Below are positions 1-9,223 of a DNA stretch of 64,000 nt, in pieces; the first letter of the stretch is position 1; each line of letters starts with the position of its first letter. The DNA comes from Sphingobium naphthae (GTDB lineage Bacteria; Pseudomonadota; Alphaproteobacteria; Sphingomonadales; Sphingomonadaceae), in assembly GCF_020782235.1 (NCBI RefSeq), contig NZ_JAJGNO010000002.1, forward strand, positions 124,001 through 188,000, given 5' to 3'. The notes under the pieces are model-generated. The model made no database searches and was not told where the DNA came from. It saw only the letters and a program-made list of their open reading frames with translations. The position numbers and the translations under genes were made by a program.

Positions 1-3
1 GCC

Positions 4-1239
4 ATGCGGCAACTGATCCATAATTGCATGATCTTCGATGGAACGGGCAGCGCGTCCGTCCCGGGCGCCGTCCTGATCGAGGATGACCGGATCGCCGCCA
101 TCCTTCCCGCTGACGCCGCCATCGCGGATATTGAGGCCGACAGCGTCATCGATGGGCAGGGCGCAACGCTGATGCCCGGCATGGTCGACGCGCATACCCA
201 TCTGACCTGGGGCAGCTCGGTCGAGAAAATCTATCACCAGTTCATCCTGCCGCCCGAGGAACTGAAGGTCGCGGCCTGGCGCAACGCCCGTGTGCTGCTC
301 GACCATGGCTTTACCAGCCTCTATTCCGCCGGCGCGCTCAGCGACCGGATCGAACCCGAACTCGCCCGTGCGATCGAAGCGGGTGAAACGCCGGGGCCGC
401 GCTTCATCCCCTCGACCATCGAGCGCAGCCCCGAAGGCGGCGAGGGGGTCGAAACGGGGGATGTCTTCAACGGCCGCGGCCCCGACGCGATGCGCGCCTT
501 CGTCGCCTATTGCGCCGCCGAAGGGGTCAAGTCGCTGAAGCTCGTCATTTCGGGCGAGGACGCGCTCAAGCCCGGCACATCGGGCGACGTCCTCTATACC
601 GACGAGGAAATGGCGGCGGCGGGCAAGGCGGCGCGCGAAGCCGGCCTCTGGATCGCCACCCATGCTTATGCGCCCCGCGCCATCACCCTTGCGCTCGAAG
701 CGGGCGCACGCGTCCTCTATCACTGCTCTTATGCCGACGATGCCGCGATCGACGCGATGGCGGCGAAGAAGGACGAGATTTTCTATGCGCCCGGCCCTGG
801 CGTGTCCGTCGGCGCGCTCGAAGCCAATCCGCCGCCGCACATCGACATGAGCGCCATGAAGGCCAGCGCCGCCGAACGGATCGCGCTCGAAAAGGCGCTC
901 GTCCCCAAATTGAGGGCGCGGGGCGTGCGCATCCTGATCGGCGGCGACTATGGCTTCCCCTTCAACCCCAATGGCCGCAACGCCCGCGATCTGGAGCATT
1001 TCGTCACTCTCTACGGCTATACGCCCGCCGAAGCGCTGAGCGCCGCGACCATGCTGGGCGGCCAGCTGATGGGGTTGGACGTGGGCCAGGTGAAGCCGGG
1101 CTATCTTGCAGACCTGCTGCTGGTGGCGGGCGATCCGACCAGCGACGTGCGCATCCTGCAGGATCGGGACAATATCAAGATGATCATGCTGGGCGGACGG
1201 ATGCACAAATCACCCGCGCCCCAGCCCGTGGCCGCCTGA
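4..1239 (+). CDS. Amidohydrolase, imidazolonepropionase-like
   Basis: A 411-residue metal-dependent hydrolase of the amidohydrolase superfamily that would hydrolyse a C-N or ester/lactone bond in the cytoplasm. The N-terminal beta sandwich is followed by VDAHTHL (metal-binding His64 and His66), further histidines in WIATHAY and VLYHCSY, and an aspartate in IGGDYG, the usual ligand order of a TIM-barrel amidohydrolase. No signal peptide is visible. It is the first gene in the window and lies 16 bases before the ring hydroxylase, so it probably acts on a pathway substrate or product. The operon may begin upstream of the window. The substrate cannot be told from sequence. Confidence 0.85.
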   Translation: MRQLIHNCMIFDGTGSASVPGAVLIEDDRIAAILPADAAIADIEADSVIDGQGATLMPGMVDAHTHLTWGSSVEKIYHQFILPPEELKVAAWRNARVLLDHGFTSLYSAGALSDRIEPELARAIEAGETPGPRFIPSTIERSPEGGEGVETGDVFNGRGPDAMRAFVAYCAAEGVKSLKLVISGEDALKPGTSGDVLYTDEEMAAAGKAAREAGLWIATHAYAPRAITLALEAGARVLYHCSYADDAAIDAMAAKKDEIFYAPGPGVSVGALEANPPPHIDMSAMKASAAERIALEKALVPKLRARGVRILIGGDYGFPFNPNGRNARDLEHFVTLYGYTPAEALSAATMLGGQLMGLDVGQVKPGYLADLLLVAGDPTSDVRILQDRDNIKMIMLGGRMHKSPAPQPVAA

Positions 1240-1255
1240 CGGGAAAGACGCTTCC

Positions 1256-2767
1256 ATGTTCGACGTTGCGATCATCGGCTGCGGGCCGGTGGGGGCCTTT
1301 GCGGCCAATCTCCTTGGAAAATCGGGCCTGTCGGTCCTGGTGATCGAGCAGGAGGCCCATCCCTATCCGCTGCCGCGCGCGGTGCATCTCGACCATGAAA
1401 TGATGCGCCTGTTCCAGTCGGCGGGCGTGATTGATCGCGTCGCCGCGGACATGCGCGACACCGAAGGCCATCTTCATGTCGGCGCGGATCATGGCGTCAT
1501 CCGCTATATGGGCACGGTCGGTCGCGCGCGCCCCTATAGCTGGTCGAACGACTATTTCTTCTACCAGCCCGAACTCGAACAGCATCTGCGCGATGCGCTC
1601 GGCGCCTATCCCCGCCTATCTGTCCGCTTCGGTGTCGGCTTCGAAGGACTGGAGCAGGATGGCGAAACCGTCACGCTGCGCCTGTCCGACGGCGACCGGG
1701 CGCAGGCGCGCTACGTCATTGCCTGCGATGGGGCGCGCAGCGCCGTGCGCAAGGCGCTGGGCATCCGCCTCGACGATCTGGATTTCGAGGAGCCCTGGCT
1801 GGTGGTCGACGCCGAAGTGGATGGACCCGTCCGCTTCCCCGATCTGTGGGGCGTGCCGCCGGAGGCCGACCTGCAGAAATTGTCTGTCATGATGTGCGAT
1901 CCGCGCCGCCCGGCCACGATCGTGCCGGGGCGCGGCAATCACCGCCGCTGGGAATTCATGCTGCTGCCGGGCGAGGACGACCGGGCGATGATGCAGCCCG
2001 ACAAGGTCGCGGCCTTGGTCGAACCCTATCTCTCCGGGGTTCCGCACAAGGTGGTGCGCGCGGCGACCTATCGTTTCCACGGTCTGATCGCCGAGCGGTG
2101 GCGGCAGGGCGGCGTCTTTCTGGCCGGCGATGCCGCGCACCAGACGCCGCCCTTTTTCGGGCAGGGCATGTGCCATGGCCTTCGCGATGTCGCCAATCTG
2201 GCCTGGAAGCTCGAACTGGTGCTGAGCGGCCGCGCGCCGGAGGCGCTGCTCGACAGCTATCAGCACGAGCGCGACCCGCATGTCCGGGCCGTCATCTCCG
2301 CTGCCGTCGGCGCCGGCCGCTATATCTGCATGCTCGATGCCCAGGCTGCCGCCGATCGGGACTCGTCCATGCGCGAAGCGGCGAAGGGTGCGCAGCATGG
2401 CACCGCCGCCGACCTCATCCCGCCGATCGCGGCGGGCATCGTCGCCACCGACATGCCGGGTGCGGGCGAACGCTTCATCCAGCCGCAGGTGGGCGACCGG
2501 CTGCTCGACGATGTGACCGGCGGCGGCTGGCGCCTCTTCACGCCTTGGCCGCTCGCTCGCGATCAGGTCACCCTGATCGATCCCGCCACGCTGGACGATG
2601 GGGGCGCGATCGCCGCTTGGCTGGCCGCGCGCGATGTCGACGCGGTGCTCGTCCGCCCCGATCATTATGTGTTCGGCACCAGCCGCGGCGCACAAGGCGC
2701 TGCCGACCTTGTCGCTCGCCGCGACGCCCTGATCGCCGGAACCACCCCGCAGGAGATTGCCGCATGA
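1256..2767 (+). CDS. FAD-dependent aromatic monooxygenase, MhpA-like
   Basis: A 503-residue class A flavoprotein hydroxylase of the family that includes 3-(3-hydroxyphenyl)propionate hydroxylase. It should hydroxylate a phenolic ring using NAD(P)H and oxygen, preparing it for ring cleavage. Visible motifs are the Rossmann GCGPVG at residues 8-13 with Glu31, the ACDGARS motif for FAD/NAD(P)H binding, and the GD motif FLAGDAAHQ with Asp292. The length is typical, with a C-terminal thioredoxin-like extension. Its TGA overlaps the next start as ATGA, which indicates translational coupling. The neighbouring extradiol dioxygenase and FAH hydrolase support a phenolic substrate. Flavonoid A-ring hydroxylases are a plausible relative, but this is inference. 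Confidence 0.88.
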   Translation: MFDVAIIGCGPVGAFAANLLGKSGLSVLVIEQEAHPYPLPRAVHLDHEMMRLFQSAGVIDRVAADMRDTEGHLHVGADHGVIRYMGTVGRARPYSWSNDYFFYQPELEQHLRDALGAYPRLSVRFGVGFEGLEQDGETVTLRLSDGDRAQARYVIACDGARSAVRKALGIRLDDLDFEEPWLVVDAEVDGPVRFPDLWGVPPEADLQKLSVMMCDPRRPATIVPGRGNHRRWEFMLLPGEDDRAMMQPDKVAALVEPYLSGVPHKVVRAATYRFHGLIAERWRQGGVFLAGDAAHQTPPFFGQGMCHGLRDVANLAWKLELVLSGRAPEALLDSYQHERDPHVRAVISAAVGAGRYICMLDAQAAADRDSSMREAAKGAQHGTAADLIPPIAAGIVATDMPGAGERFIQPQVGDRLLDDVTGGGWRLFTPWPLARDQVTLIDPATLDDGGAIAAWLAARDVDAVLVRPDHYVFGTSRGAQGAADLVARRDALIAGTTPQEIAA

Positions 2768-3204
2768 GCCTCAGCCTCGCCCAGGCGCGCACCATCATTG
2801 ACGCCGCCCTTGCCCAGGGCCGGGCCGAAGGCGCGCAGCCGCTCGCCATCGTCATTCTCGACGCCGGTGCGCATCCCGTGGCCATGATGCGCGAGGATGG
2901 CGCCAGCCTGTTCCGCTTCGACATCGCCAAGGCCAAGGCGGCGGGGGCGCTGGGCATGGGCGCGGACACGCGCATCCTGGCGACGCGCGCCGCCGCCAAC
3001 CCCGTGTTTTTTCAAAGCATCGCAGCCGCCACCGGCCGCCTGGCTCTGTCCCCCGGCGGCGTCCTGATCCGTGACGCCGATGGCGCAACCCGCGGGGCGG
3101 TGATCGGCGCCGTGGGCATCAGCGGCGATACGGGCGACTGCGACGAAGCCTGCGCCATGGCCGGCATCCGCGCGGCCGGTCTTTCCCATGGAGATATGCA
3201 ATGA
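2764..3204 (+). CDS. GlcG/HbpS-like (DUF336) small protein
   Basis: A 146-residue protein with the GlcG/HbpS fold pattern: N-terminal helix (LAQARTIIDAALAQGR), the strand AIVILDAGAHPVAMMRED, SLFRFDIAKAKA, then a glycine-rich GAVGISG segment near the C-terminus. Such proteins occur in many catabolic operons. Some bind haem or cobalamin, but most have no proven reaction. The start is the ATG overlapping the previous stop (ATGA), and its own stop overlaps the next start the same way, so it is an integral operon member. A structural or accessory role for the adjacent oxygenases is inference. Confidence 0.82.
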   Translation: MSLSLAQARTIIDAALAQGRAEGAQPLAIVILDAGAHPVAMMREDGASLFRFDIAKAKAAGALGMGADTRILATRAAANPVFFQSIAAATGRLALSPGGVLIRDADGATRGAVIGAVGISGDTGDCDEACAMAGIRAAGLSHGDMQ

Positions 3205-4109
3205 AACTGCGCAGCATAGAACTGGCGCTGCCCCATGCCGGGGAAGCCGCGGCGTTCCTGACCGACATCTGGGGCATGGCGCCTGCGGGCGTCGAGGGCG
3301 ACACGCATTATCTGCGTGGATCGGGCGGCTTCCCCTATCTGGTCGGGCTGGCGGAATCGGCGGACGCCCATGTCCGCTCCACCACCTTCGTCTGCTCGGC
3401 CGAGCGACTGGAAACGCTCAAGCGCAGCGTCGCCGCTGCTGGCCTCCCCGCCACGCCGACTGTTTCGCAGGATCCGGGCGGCGGGCATGGCATCATCGTC
3501 GAACTGGCCGAAGGCGAATTGCTGCGCTTCCTCACCGATGCGCAGGATGTCGCGCCGATCGAGGGCCGGGACCTGCCAGTCAAGCTCACGCACGTTGTCT
3601 TCAACAGCGCCGACGCCGAGGCGACCGGGGATCTGGCGGAACGGGCGCTGGGCTTCCGCGTATCGGACCGGACCAAGGGCATGGTCTTCGTGCGCTGCAA
3701 CGACTCCCATCACAGCACTGCCTTTGCCCGCGCGGGCTTCGCTTCGCTCAATCACATCGCCTTTGAAATGGCGGACATGGACGCGGTGATGCGCGGCATC
3801 GGTCGTCTGCGCGACCAGAATATGGCGCCGGCATGGGGCCCCGGCCGCCATGGCCCCGGCGCCAATGTGTTCGCCTATTTCATTGCCCCCTTCGGCCCCG
3901 TCATCGAATTTTCCACTGCCGTGGAAAAGGTGCCGGAGGATTATCAGCCCGGCGCGCCAGAGGATTGGACCTGGCCCGAAGGCCGGATCGACCAATGGGG
4001 CATGTCCGACAAGGATTTCGCCGGCCTGCGCGCCGCCGAAGAGAAGTTCCGCCATCGCCGCGACTGGGAGCCCCAGCCGCTGGACATCCTGTCAGAGGAA
4101 AATCACTAA
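3201..4109 (+). CDS. VOC-superfamily extradiol-type ring-cleavage dioxygenase
   Basis: A 302-residue protein with two VOC modules, as in type I extradiol dioxygenases. The C-terminal module carries the expected Fe(II) ligands: His131 (KLTHVVF), His185 (LNHIAFEM) and Glu236 (VIEFST). It should open a catechol-like ring next to the diol produced by the upstream hydroxylase. The C-terminal tail is rich in Trp and acidic residues. Start and stop overlap both neighbours (ATGA upstream, TAATG downstream). Its position between a hydroxylase and an FAH hydrolase is the classical meta-cleavage order. The exact aromatic substrate is unknown. Confidence 0.85.
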   Translation: MKLRSIELALPHAGEAAAFLTDIWGMAPAGVEGDTHYLRGSGGFPYLVGLAESADAHVRSTTFVCSAERLETLKRSVAAAGLPATPTVSQDPGGGHGIIVELAEGELLRFLTDAQDVAPIEGRDLPVKLTHVVFNSADAEATGDLAERALGFRVSDRTKGMVFVRCNDSHHSTAFARAGFASLNHIAFEMADMDAVMRGIGRLRDQNMAPAWGPGRHGPGANVFAYFIAPFGPVIEFSTAVEKVPEDYQPGAPEDWTWPEGRIDQWGMSDKDFAGLRAAEEKFRHRRDWEPQPLDILSEENH

Positions 4110-4939
4110 TGCGTTATGTCAGCTTCCGCCGCCCGGACGGCACGCCCAGCTTCGGCCGCCTGGATGGCGAAACGATCGTCGAACTGGCGACCGACGCGAC
4201 ACTCAGCCTCAAGGCCGCGCTGACCGACGGCAGCCTGGCGACGCTGCCGGACGGCGCATCCTTCGCCGCCGCCGACATTGTCCTGCTGCCGGTCATTCCC
4301 GACCCCGCCAAGATCCTGTGCGTCGGCCTCAACTATGCCGAGCATGTCAAGGAAACCGGCCGCGAGCAGAAGGCGCATCCGGCTATTTTCGTGCGCTATG
4401 CGGACAGTCTGGTCGCCGATGGCCAGCCGATGGTGAAGCCGGCCGTGACCGATCGCTTCGACTATGAAGGGGAACTGGCGATCATCATCGGCAAGGCCGC
4501 GCACAAGGTGGCAGCAGCCGACGCCTGGTCCTATGTCGCGGGCTATGCCGCCTTCAACGACGGCAGCGCGCGCGACTGGCAGCGGCACAATATCCAGTTC
4601 ACGCCGGGCAAGACCTTTCCGGGTACGGGCGGCTTCGGCCCTGCGCTGGTGACGCCCGACGAGGTCGGGGACTTGGCCGCCCTGCGCGTCCAGACCCGCC
4701 TCAACGGGGAGATGGTGCAGGACCAGCCGGTCAGCGACATGATCTGGGATATTCCCACGGTGATCGAATATGTCAGCGCCTTCACCCCGCTCAGCCCCGG
4801 CGACGTCATCGCCACGGGTACGCCGGGCGGCGTCGGCGACAAGCGCAATCCGCCGCTTTACATGAAGGCGGGGGACAAGGTGGAAGTAACCATCGGCGCC
4901 GTCGGCACGCTCACCAACCGCATCATCGACGAACAATGA
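4109..4939 (+). CDS. Fumarylacetoacetate hydrolase family protein
   Basis: A 276-residue FAH-family enzyme expected to cleave a C-C bond of, or decarboxylate or isomerise, the ring-fission product. Family signatures are KILCVGLNYAEHVKE, the metal-binding DYEGELAIIIGK, and the GDVIATGTPGGVG loop near the C-terminus. The start is the ATG in TAATG overlapping the dioxygenase stop; a longer in-frame reading beginning at 3833 lies inside the dioxygenase gene and is not used. It completes a hydroxylase, dioxygenase, hydrolase series. A TonB receptor follows after 36 bases. Confidence 0.9.
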   Translation: MRYVSFRRPDGTPSFGRLDGETIVELATDATLSLKAALTDGSLATLPDGASFAAADIVLLPVIPDPAKILCVGLNYAEHVKETGREQKAHPAIFVRYADSLVADGQPMVKPAVTDRFDYEGELAIIIGKAAHKVAAADAWSYVAGYAAFNDGSARDWQRHNIQFTPGKTFPGTGGFGPALVTPDEVGDLAALRVQTRLNGEMVQDQPVSDMIWDIPTVIEYVSAFTPLSPGDVIATGTPGGVGDKRNPPLYMKAGDKVEVTIGAVGTLTNRIIDEQ

Positions 4940-4975
4940 CATCAACCCGAACATAAGAAGGGGAGAGGAATAATC

Positions 4976-7306
4976 ATGCGTAAGTTCATTTCGATCACTG
5001 CGCTGGCGGGAGCGAGCGTCCTCGCACTGGCTGCGCCCGCCGCGGCGCAGGATGCCGCGCCGCAGGACGCAGCGGAAACCCCGGCTGCGTCCGGCGTGGG
5101 CGCCGACATCGTCGTCACCGCGACCCGCCGCGCGGAACGCCTGCAGGATGTGCCGATTGCTGTGTCGGCCATCGGCGGCGATCAGCTGGCGGAAAGCGGC
5201 TTCCAGCGGCTGACCGACATCCAATATCAGTTTTCCGGGGTGCAGTTCGGCACGTCGCCCAATGACAGCGGCTTCCGCTTGCGCGGCGTCGGCACGGCAG
5301 GCGGCTTTTCCAGTTCGTCCGAACAGAATGTCGGCACCGTGGTCGACAATGTCGTCATCCCCTTCGGCAATCCGATCAACAGCCTGGGCGATCTGGAACG
5401 AGTCGAGGTGCTGAAAGGACCGCAAGGCACCCAGTTCGGCAAGAACGCCTCGTCGGGCGTTGTCAACATAACGACCAAGAAGCCGACATTCGACGCCATT
5501 GGCGGCAAGGTCTTCGCCTCCTATGGCGAACTGAATGAAGTCAACGTCAACGGCAATATCAACCTGCCGCTCAGCGCCAATAGCGCGCTCGGCGTCTTCG
5601 GTTTCTATCGCCGCAATGATGGGTTTCTCTACAACGCCACGCTGGACAAGGATTGGGGCGGGGAGGAAAGCTATGGCGCGCGCGCGAAATTGCTTTTCGA
5701 GCCGAGCGACACGCTCAGCATCTATCTGATCGGCGACTATTCCAAGATCGACCGCACGGGCCCGGGCCAGCTTTGGACGATCGCGCGTCTGCCCAGCTTC
5801 GCCAATCCGCTGATGGCGGCCCGCTTCGGCAATCTCGCTTCGCTGGGCATCGTGCCGGGCTTCGACAATAGCAAGTCGGCCGAGGAATATGAAAGCTATA
5901 CCAGCGAGCAGAATTACGGCGCATCGCTCGAGGTCAATCTGGGCCTGGGCGATTACAACCTGACCTCGATCACGGCCTGGCGTCGGTTGGACGAAGGGGA
6001 CCAGCGCTTCGCCATCGACGGCAGCAGCGTCCCTGTATTCACATCGCAGCAGACCGGCGTCGATCAGACATTTCTGTCGCAGGAACTGCGTATCACCTCG
6101 CCGGCGGGCAGCGCGCTCGAATTCACGTCGGGCGTCTACGGGTCCCGCCGCAAGGTCGGCGACGACAATGATTTCAACAAGTCGCAGCTTCGCCCGGCAG
6201 CGCCGTTCAACCCGTTCATCGTCAATATTTCAGGTGGACAGAGCAATACGCAGACCCGCTCTGACTCGCTTGCGGCCTTCTTCGACGGCAAGTTCAACGT
6301 CAGCGAACAGTTCGCGGTCATCGGCGGCCTGCGCTACCAATATGACTGGGTGAAATCGTCCAGCTTCTCGATCATCGACCCCGCCTATCCGCCGAGCCCT
6401 CCGGGGCCGCCGGTGGCCGGACAAGTCAACTATTACGAGCCCCGCCCGCTCGCCGAAGGATCGACGAAGAAGGGGGACTGGTCAGGACGCTTCGGCTTCC
6501 AGTTCAAGCCCGACCGGGATCTCATGCTCTATGGGACGATCGCGCGCGGCTATCTGGGACCGACGGTCACTTTTTCGGGGCTGACCGGACAGAAGGTCGA
6601 TGTGGGTCCACAGACGGTGCGCGACATCACTTTCGGCGTGAAGTCGCAGCTGTTCGACCGGGCCGTGACGCTCAACGCCAATATCTTCTTCGACAAATAT
6701 AATAATCTGCAGACATCGGTCTTCAATGGCCTGGAGTTCCTGACCGAAAATGCCGGTGGCTTCGAAGCCAACGGGTTCGAGATTGAAGGCTCCTGGCGCA
6801 TCAGCCCGGTCTTCTCGCTCAACGCCTCCTTCACCTATTCGGATACGAAGTTCACCGACTATGTGACGGCCTGCCCCGATGTCGTGAAGAGCGGCTACAC
6901 CTGCTATCTTGCCGAAGACGGTACCACCAGCCTGGTGCAGGCGGCCGGCGAGCCGCTCTCGGGTGCGCCCAAATATAGCGCGACCGCGGGCGCGGACGTA
7001 CGGCTGCCGATCAACGACAGGCTGACGTTCGACAGTTCTGCCAACTTCTATTATCGCAGCCGGGTGCAATATGCCGCGGTCCAAGCCTATACGTCGCAAC
7101 CGGGCTATGGGACGATCGGCCTCAACGCCGGTATCGGCCATCCGGATGGCAATTGGCGGATCGGCCTGTTCGCGCGCAATCTGCTCGACCAGCGTTTCCA
7201 TTCGTCGGTGATCGGCCTGCCGTTCAGCGATCCGGGCGGCCGCGTCAATTGGTTGACGCGCGAGGGGCGCCGCACGCTCGGCATATCGGCCGAAATGCGC
7301 TTCTGA
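4976..7306 (+). CDS. TonB-dependent outer-membrane receptor (aromatic cluster)
   Basis: A 776-residue receptor. A signal peptide (residues 1 to about 24, ending AAAAQ) precedes an ADIVVTATRRAERLQDVP plug-entry region, a plug domain with FRLRGVGTAG and LERVEVLKGPQGTQFGKNAS, and a 22-strand-type barrel ending in the aromatic EMRF. It would import a substrate across the outer membrane using TonB/ExbBD energy. No SusD-like partner is present, as expected for proteobacteria. It has a strong ribosome site (ggggagagg) and lies 36 bases after the FAH gene, so its substrate is probably the compound degraded by the upstream operon. A hairpin follows. Confidence 0.93.
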   Translation: MRKFISITALAGASVLALAAPAAAQDAAPQDAAETPAASGVGADIVVTATRRAERLQDVPIAVSAIGGDQLAESGFQRLTDIQYQFSGVQFGTSPNDSGFRLRGVGTAGGFSSSSEQNVGTVVDNVVIPFGNPINSLGDLERVEVLKGPQGTQFGKNASSGVVNITTKKPTFDAIGGKVFASYGELNEVNVNGNINLPLSANSALGVFGFYRRNDGFLYNATLDKDWGGEESYGARAKLLFEPSDTLSIYLIGDYSKIDRTGPGQLWTIARLPSFANPLMAARFGNLASLGIVPGFDNSKSAEEYESYTSEQNYGASLEVNLGLGDYNLTSITAWRRLDEGDQRFAIDGSSVPVFTSQQTGVDQTFLSQELRITSPAGSALEFTSGVYGSRRKVGDDNDFNKSQLRPAAPFNPFIVNISGGQSNTQTRSDSLAAFFDGKFNVSEQFAVIGGLRYQYDWVKSSSFSIIDPAYPPSPPGPPVAGQVNYYEPRPLAEGSTKKGDWSGRFGFQFKPDRDLMLYGTIARGYLGPTVTFSGLTGQKVDVGPQTVRDITFGVKSQLFDRAVTLNANIFFDKYNNLQTSVFNGLEFLTENAGGFEANGFEIEGSWRISPVFSLNASFTYSDTKFTDYVTACPDVVKSGYTCYLAEDGTTSLVQAAGEPLSGAPKYSATAGADVRLPINDRLTFDSSANFYYRSRVQYAAVQAYTSQPGYGTIGLNAGIGHPDGNWRIGLFARNLLDQRFHSSVIGLPFSDPGGRVNWLTREGRRTLGISAEMRF

Positions 7307-7314
7307 TGGATCCC

Positions 7315-7341
7315 GGGGGCGAACCTTCATGGTTCGTCCCC
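7315..7341 (+). terminator. Hairpin after the TonB receptor gene
   Basis: GGGGGCGAACC (7315-7325) pairs with GGTTCGTCCCC (7331-7341) across a 5-base loop, with a single G-U wobble. It starts 9 bases after the receptor stop. No T-run follows, so it may be a factor-dependent terminator, an attenuator or an mRNA-stabilising end rather than a classical intrinsic terminator. Confidence 0.5.
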
Positions 7342-7370
7342 GAACAGCAAGCATGAGGTAGGAGAGACGA

Positions 7371-8354
7371 ATGGCTGTAAGAAGCGGTTTGCTGTTGACG
7401 GCGCTTATCGTCTGTCTGGCCGGTGCCGCGCCGGCCCGCGCGGCAGCCTGTTCCGCGATGCGGTGGACGACGCTGGGGACGGCGGGCGGCCCGGTTCCGA
7501 CGGCGGACCGGGCGGAGCCATCCAATCTGCTGGTCGCCGGCGACCAGCAGATCCTGGTCGATACAGGCGATGGCACTGTCAACCAGCTTGCCGGGCTGGG
7601 CATGGACATGCGGCGCATCCGCACCGTCTTCATCAGCCATCTTCATCTGGATCATAGCGGCGGACTGGCTGCGGTTATTGGCCTACGCTGGATGAACCAG
7701 TTTCCCGGCCAACTGACCATCTATGGACCGCCCGGCATCAGGGAGGTGGTGGATGGCATCATCGCTTCTATGGCTCCCCCGGCACGGATCGGCTTCGGCC
7801 TCGGCACGCCGCCTCCCGGCGCTGGCGCATCCGTTCGGGCAGTCGAATTGCGGGGTGGCCAGATCGTGCCGCTTGGTGACGGCCTCACCGCGACGGCAGC
7901 GGCGAACAGCCACTTCGATCATGATGGGAAGCCCGACCCCTCAAACATCTCGTTCAGCTACCGCTTCGCGCTGGGCGATCGCAGCATCACCTATACAGGC
8001 GACACGGGCCCCAGCGATGCCGTCACTCGCCTGGCGTCAGGCACGGACATGCTGGTCAGCGAAGTCATCGATCTCGACCGGCTTCTAAAGGAGATCAAGC
8101 AGCGGCGCATCGACGCGCCATTGGAGATGTTAGCCGCAATGCAAAGACATCTGTCGACCCATCATCTTCTGCCAGTCGACGTCGGCGTCCTGGCGGCCGA
8201 GGCGAAGGTCGGCCGGGTCCTTCTTACTCATTTCGCCGTGCCCGGCCCCTTGAGCGAATCCGAACCGGCCCTGCGCGCCGGGATCGGCAAAAAGTTCAGC
8301 GGCCCGGTCGACCTCGCGCGTGATCTTTCCAGCTTCGATCTGGGCTGCCCATGA
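7371..8354 (+). CDS. Secreted metallo-beta-lactamase-fold hydrolase
   Basis: A 327-residue MBL-fold protein with a signal peptide (cleavage likely near ARA-AAC, residues 24-27). The dinuclear zinc motif HLHLDH is at residues 90-95, followed by a histidine in ANSHFDHDG, the bridging aspartate in TYTGDTGPSD and a late histidine in LLTHFAVPG. It should hydrolyse an ester, lactone or similar bond in the periplasm. The ribosome site is ggtaggagag. Its stop overlaps the next start (ATGA). It opens the esterase/glycosidase operon, so action on a glycosylated or lactone-containing phenolic is reasonable but unproven. Confidence 0.85.
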   Translation: MAVRSGLLLTALIVCLAGAAPARAAACSAMRWTTLGTAGGPVPTADRAEPSNLLVAGDQQILVDTGDGTVNQLAGLGMDMRRIRTVFISHLHLDHSGGLAAVIGLRWMNQFPGQLTIYGPPGIREVVDGIIASMAPPARIGFGLGTPPPGAGASVRAVELRGGQIVPLGDGLTATAAANSHFDHDGKPDPSNISFSYRFALGDRSITYTGDTGPSDAVTRLASGTDMLVSEVIDLDRLLKEIKQRRIDAPLEMLAAMQRHLSTHHLLPVDVGVLAAEAKVGRVLLTHFAVPGPLSESEPALRAGIGKKFSGPVDLARDLSSFDLGCP

Positions 8355-9196
8355 CTCGGTCGGCAATCCAAGCGATGGGCTTCGAGCTTGGGCCTGAGAT
8401 ACTCGAACAGTGCCGCGCCTTGTTCGACGCGGAACAACAGGTTTTGGCCGAGCGAATGCCCGTGTCCCAGGCCGATGTTCCTTATGGCCCGGAGGCGCGG
8501 CACCGGCTGGACCTCTATCGGCCAGAAGGCGGCGACAATGCTGCGCCGGTTCTCGTCTTCGTCCATGGCGGGGGGTTTCTGAAGGGGGACAAGGGCGGAG
8601 CGGATGCCTGGCCCAACGCCAATGTCGGGCGCATGGCCGCGCAGGCCGGCTTTCTGGGCGTCGTCATCAACTATCGGCTCGCCCCGGACCATGCCTGGCC
8701 GGCGGGGGCGGAGGACGTGGCGGCGGTCGTCGCCTGGCTGCGGGCGCATGCCGCCGATCATGGCGGCGATGCCGATCGCATCGTGCTGGCGGGAACATCG
8801 GCAGGCGCCGTGCATGTCGCGGGCTATCTCGGCCGGTCGGGCGACCGCGACATTCGCGCCGCCATCCTGCTCTCGGGCCTCTATGGCTACACCCCGCTCG
8901 ATGCGCGCGACATGCTCTATTATGGTGAGCCTGCGCTGTACCCCGATCGCATGCCAATGGAAGCGGTCGCCGCGACCAGCCTGCCGCTGCTCGTCGCCTG
9001 CGCGCAGTTCGACCCGCTCCGGTTCCAGGCGGAGTTTCTGGGCCTGATGCAGGACCGGCTCGCCCGCTATGGGACTATGCCGCGCGCGCTGATCCTTCCG
9101 GGCCATAATCATTACTCCATGCCCATGCATCTGGGCACTGCCGACCGGCGGCTCGCCGACGAAATCTGCGCCTTCGTGCGCGACACCACTGGCTGA
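8351..9196 (+). CDS. Alpha/beta hydrolase (HSL/BD-FAE-like esterase)
   Basis: A 281-residue carboxylesterase-type hydrolase. It shows the oxyanion motif VFVHGGGF (residues 70-76), a nucleophile elbow GTSAG with Ser150, Asp221 in AQFDPLRF and His252 or His254 in PGHNHYSM. No signal peptide is obvious, so it is probably cytoplasmic. The fold type resembles arylformamidase-like and bifunctional acetyl/feruloyl esterases. Coupled to the MBL gene by an ATGA overlap, it likely removes an acyl group from a plant-derived glycoside. Confidence 0.85.
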   Translation: MTRSAIQAMGFELGPEILEQCRALFDAEQQVLAERMPVSQADVPYGPEARHRLDLYRPEGGDNAAPVLVFVHGGGFLKGDKGGADAWPNANVGRMAAQAGFLGVVINYRLAPDHAWPAGAEDVAAVVAWLRAHAADHGGDADRIVLAGTSAGAVHVAGYLGRSGDRDIRAAILLSGLYGYTPLDARDMLYYGEPALYPDRMPMEAVAATSLPLLVACAQFDPLRFQAEFLGLMQDRLARYGTMPRALILPGHNHYSMPMHLGTADRRLADEICAFVRDTTG

Positions 9197-9223
9197 CGAA
9201 CATAAGAGAAGAGAGGGACTATC

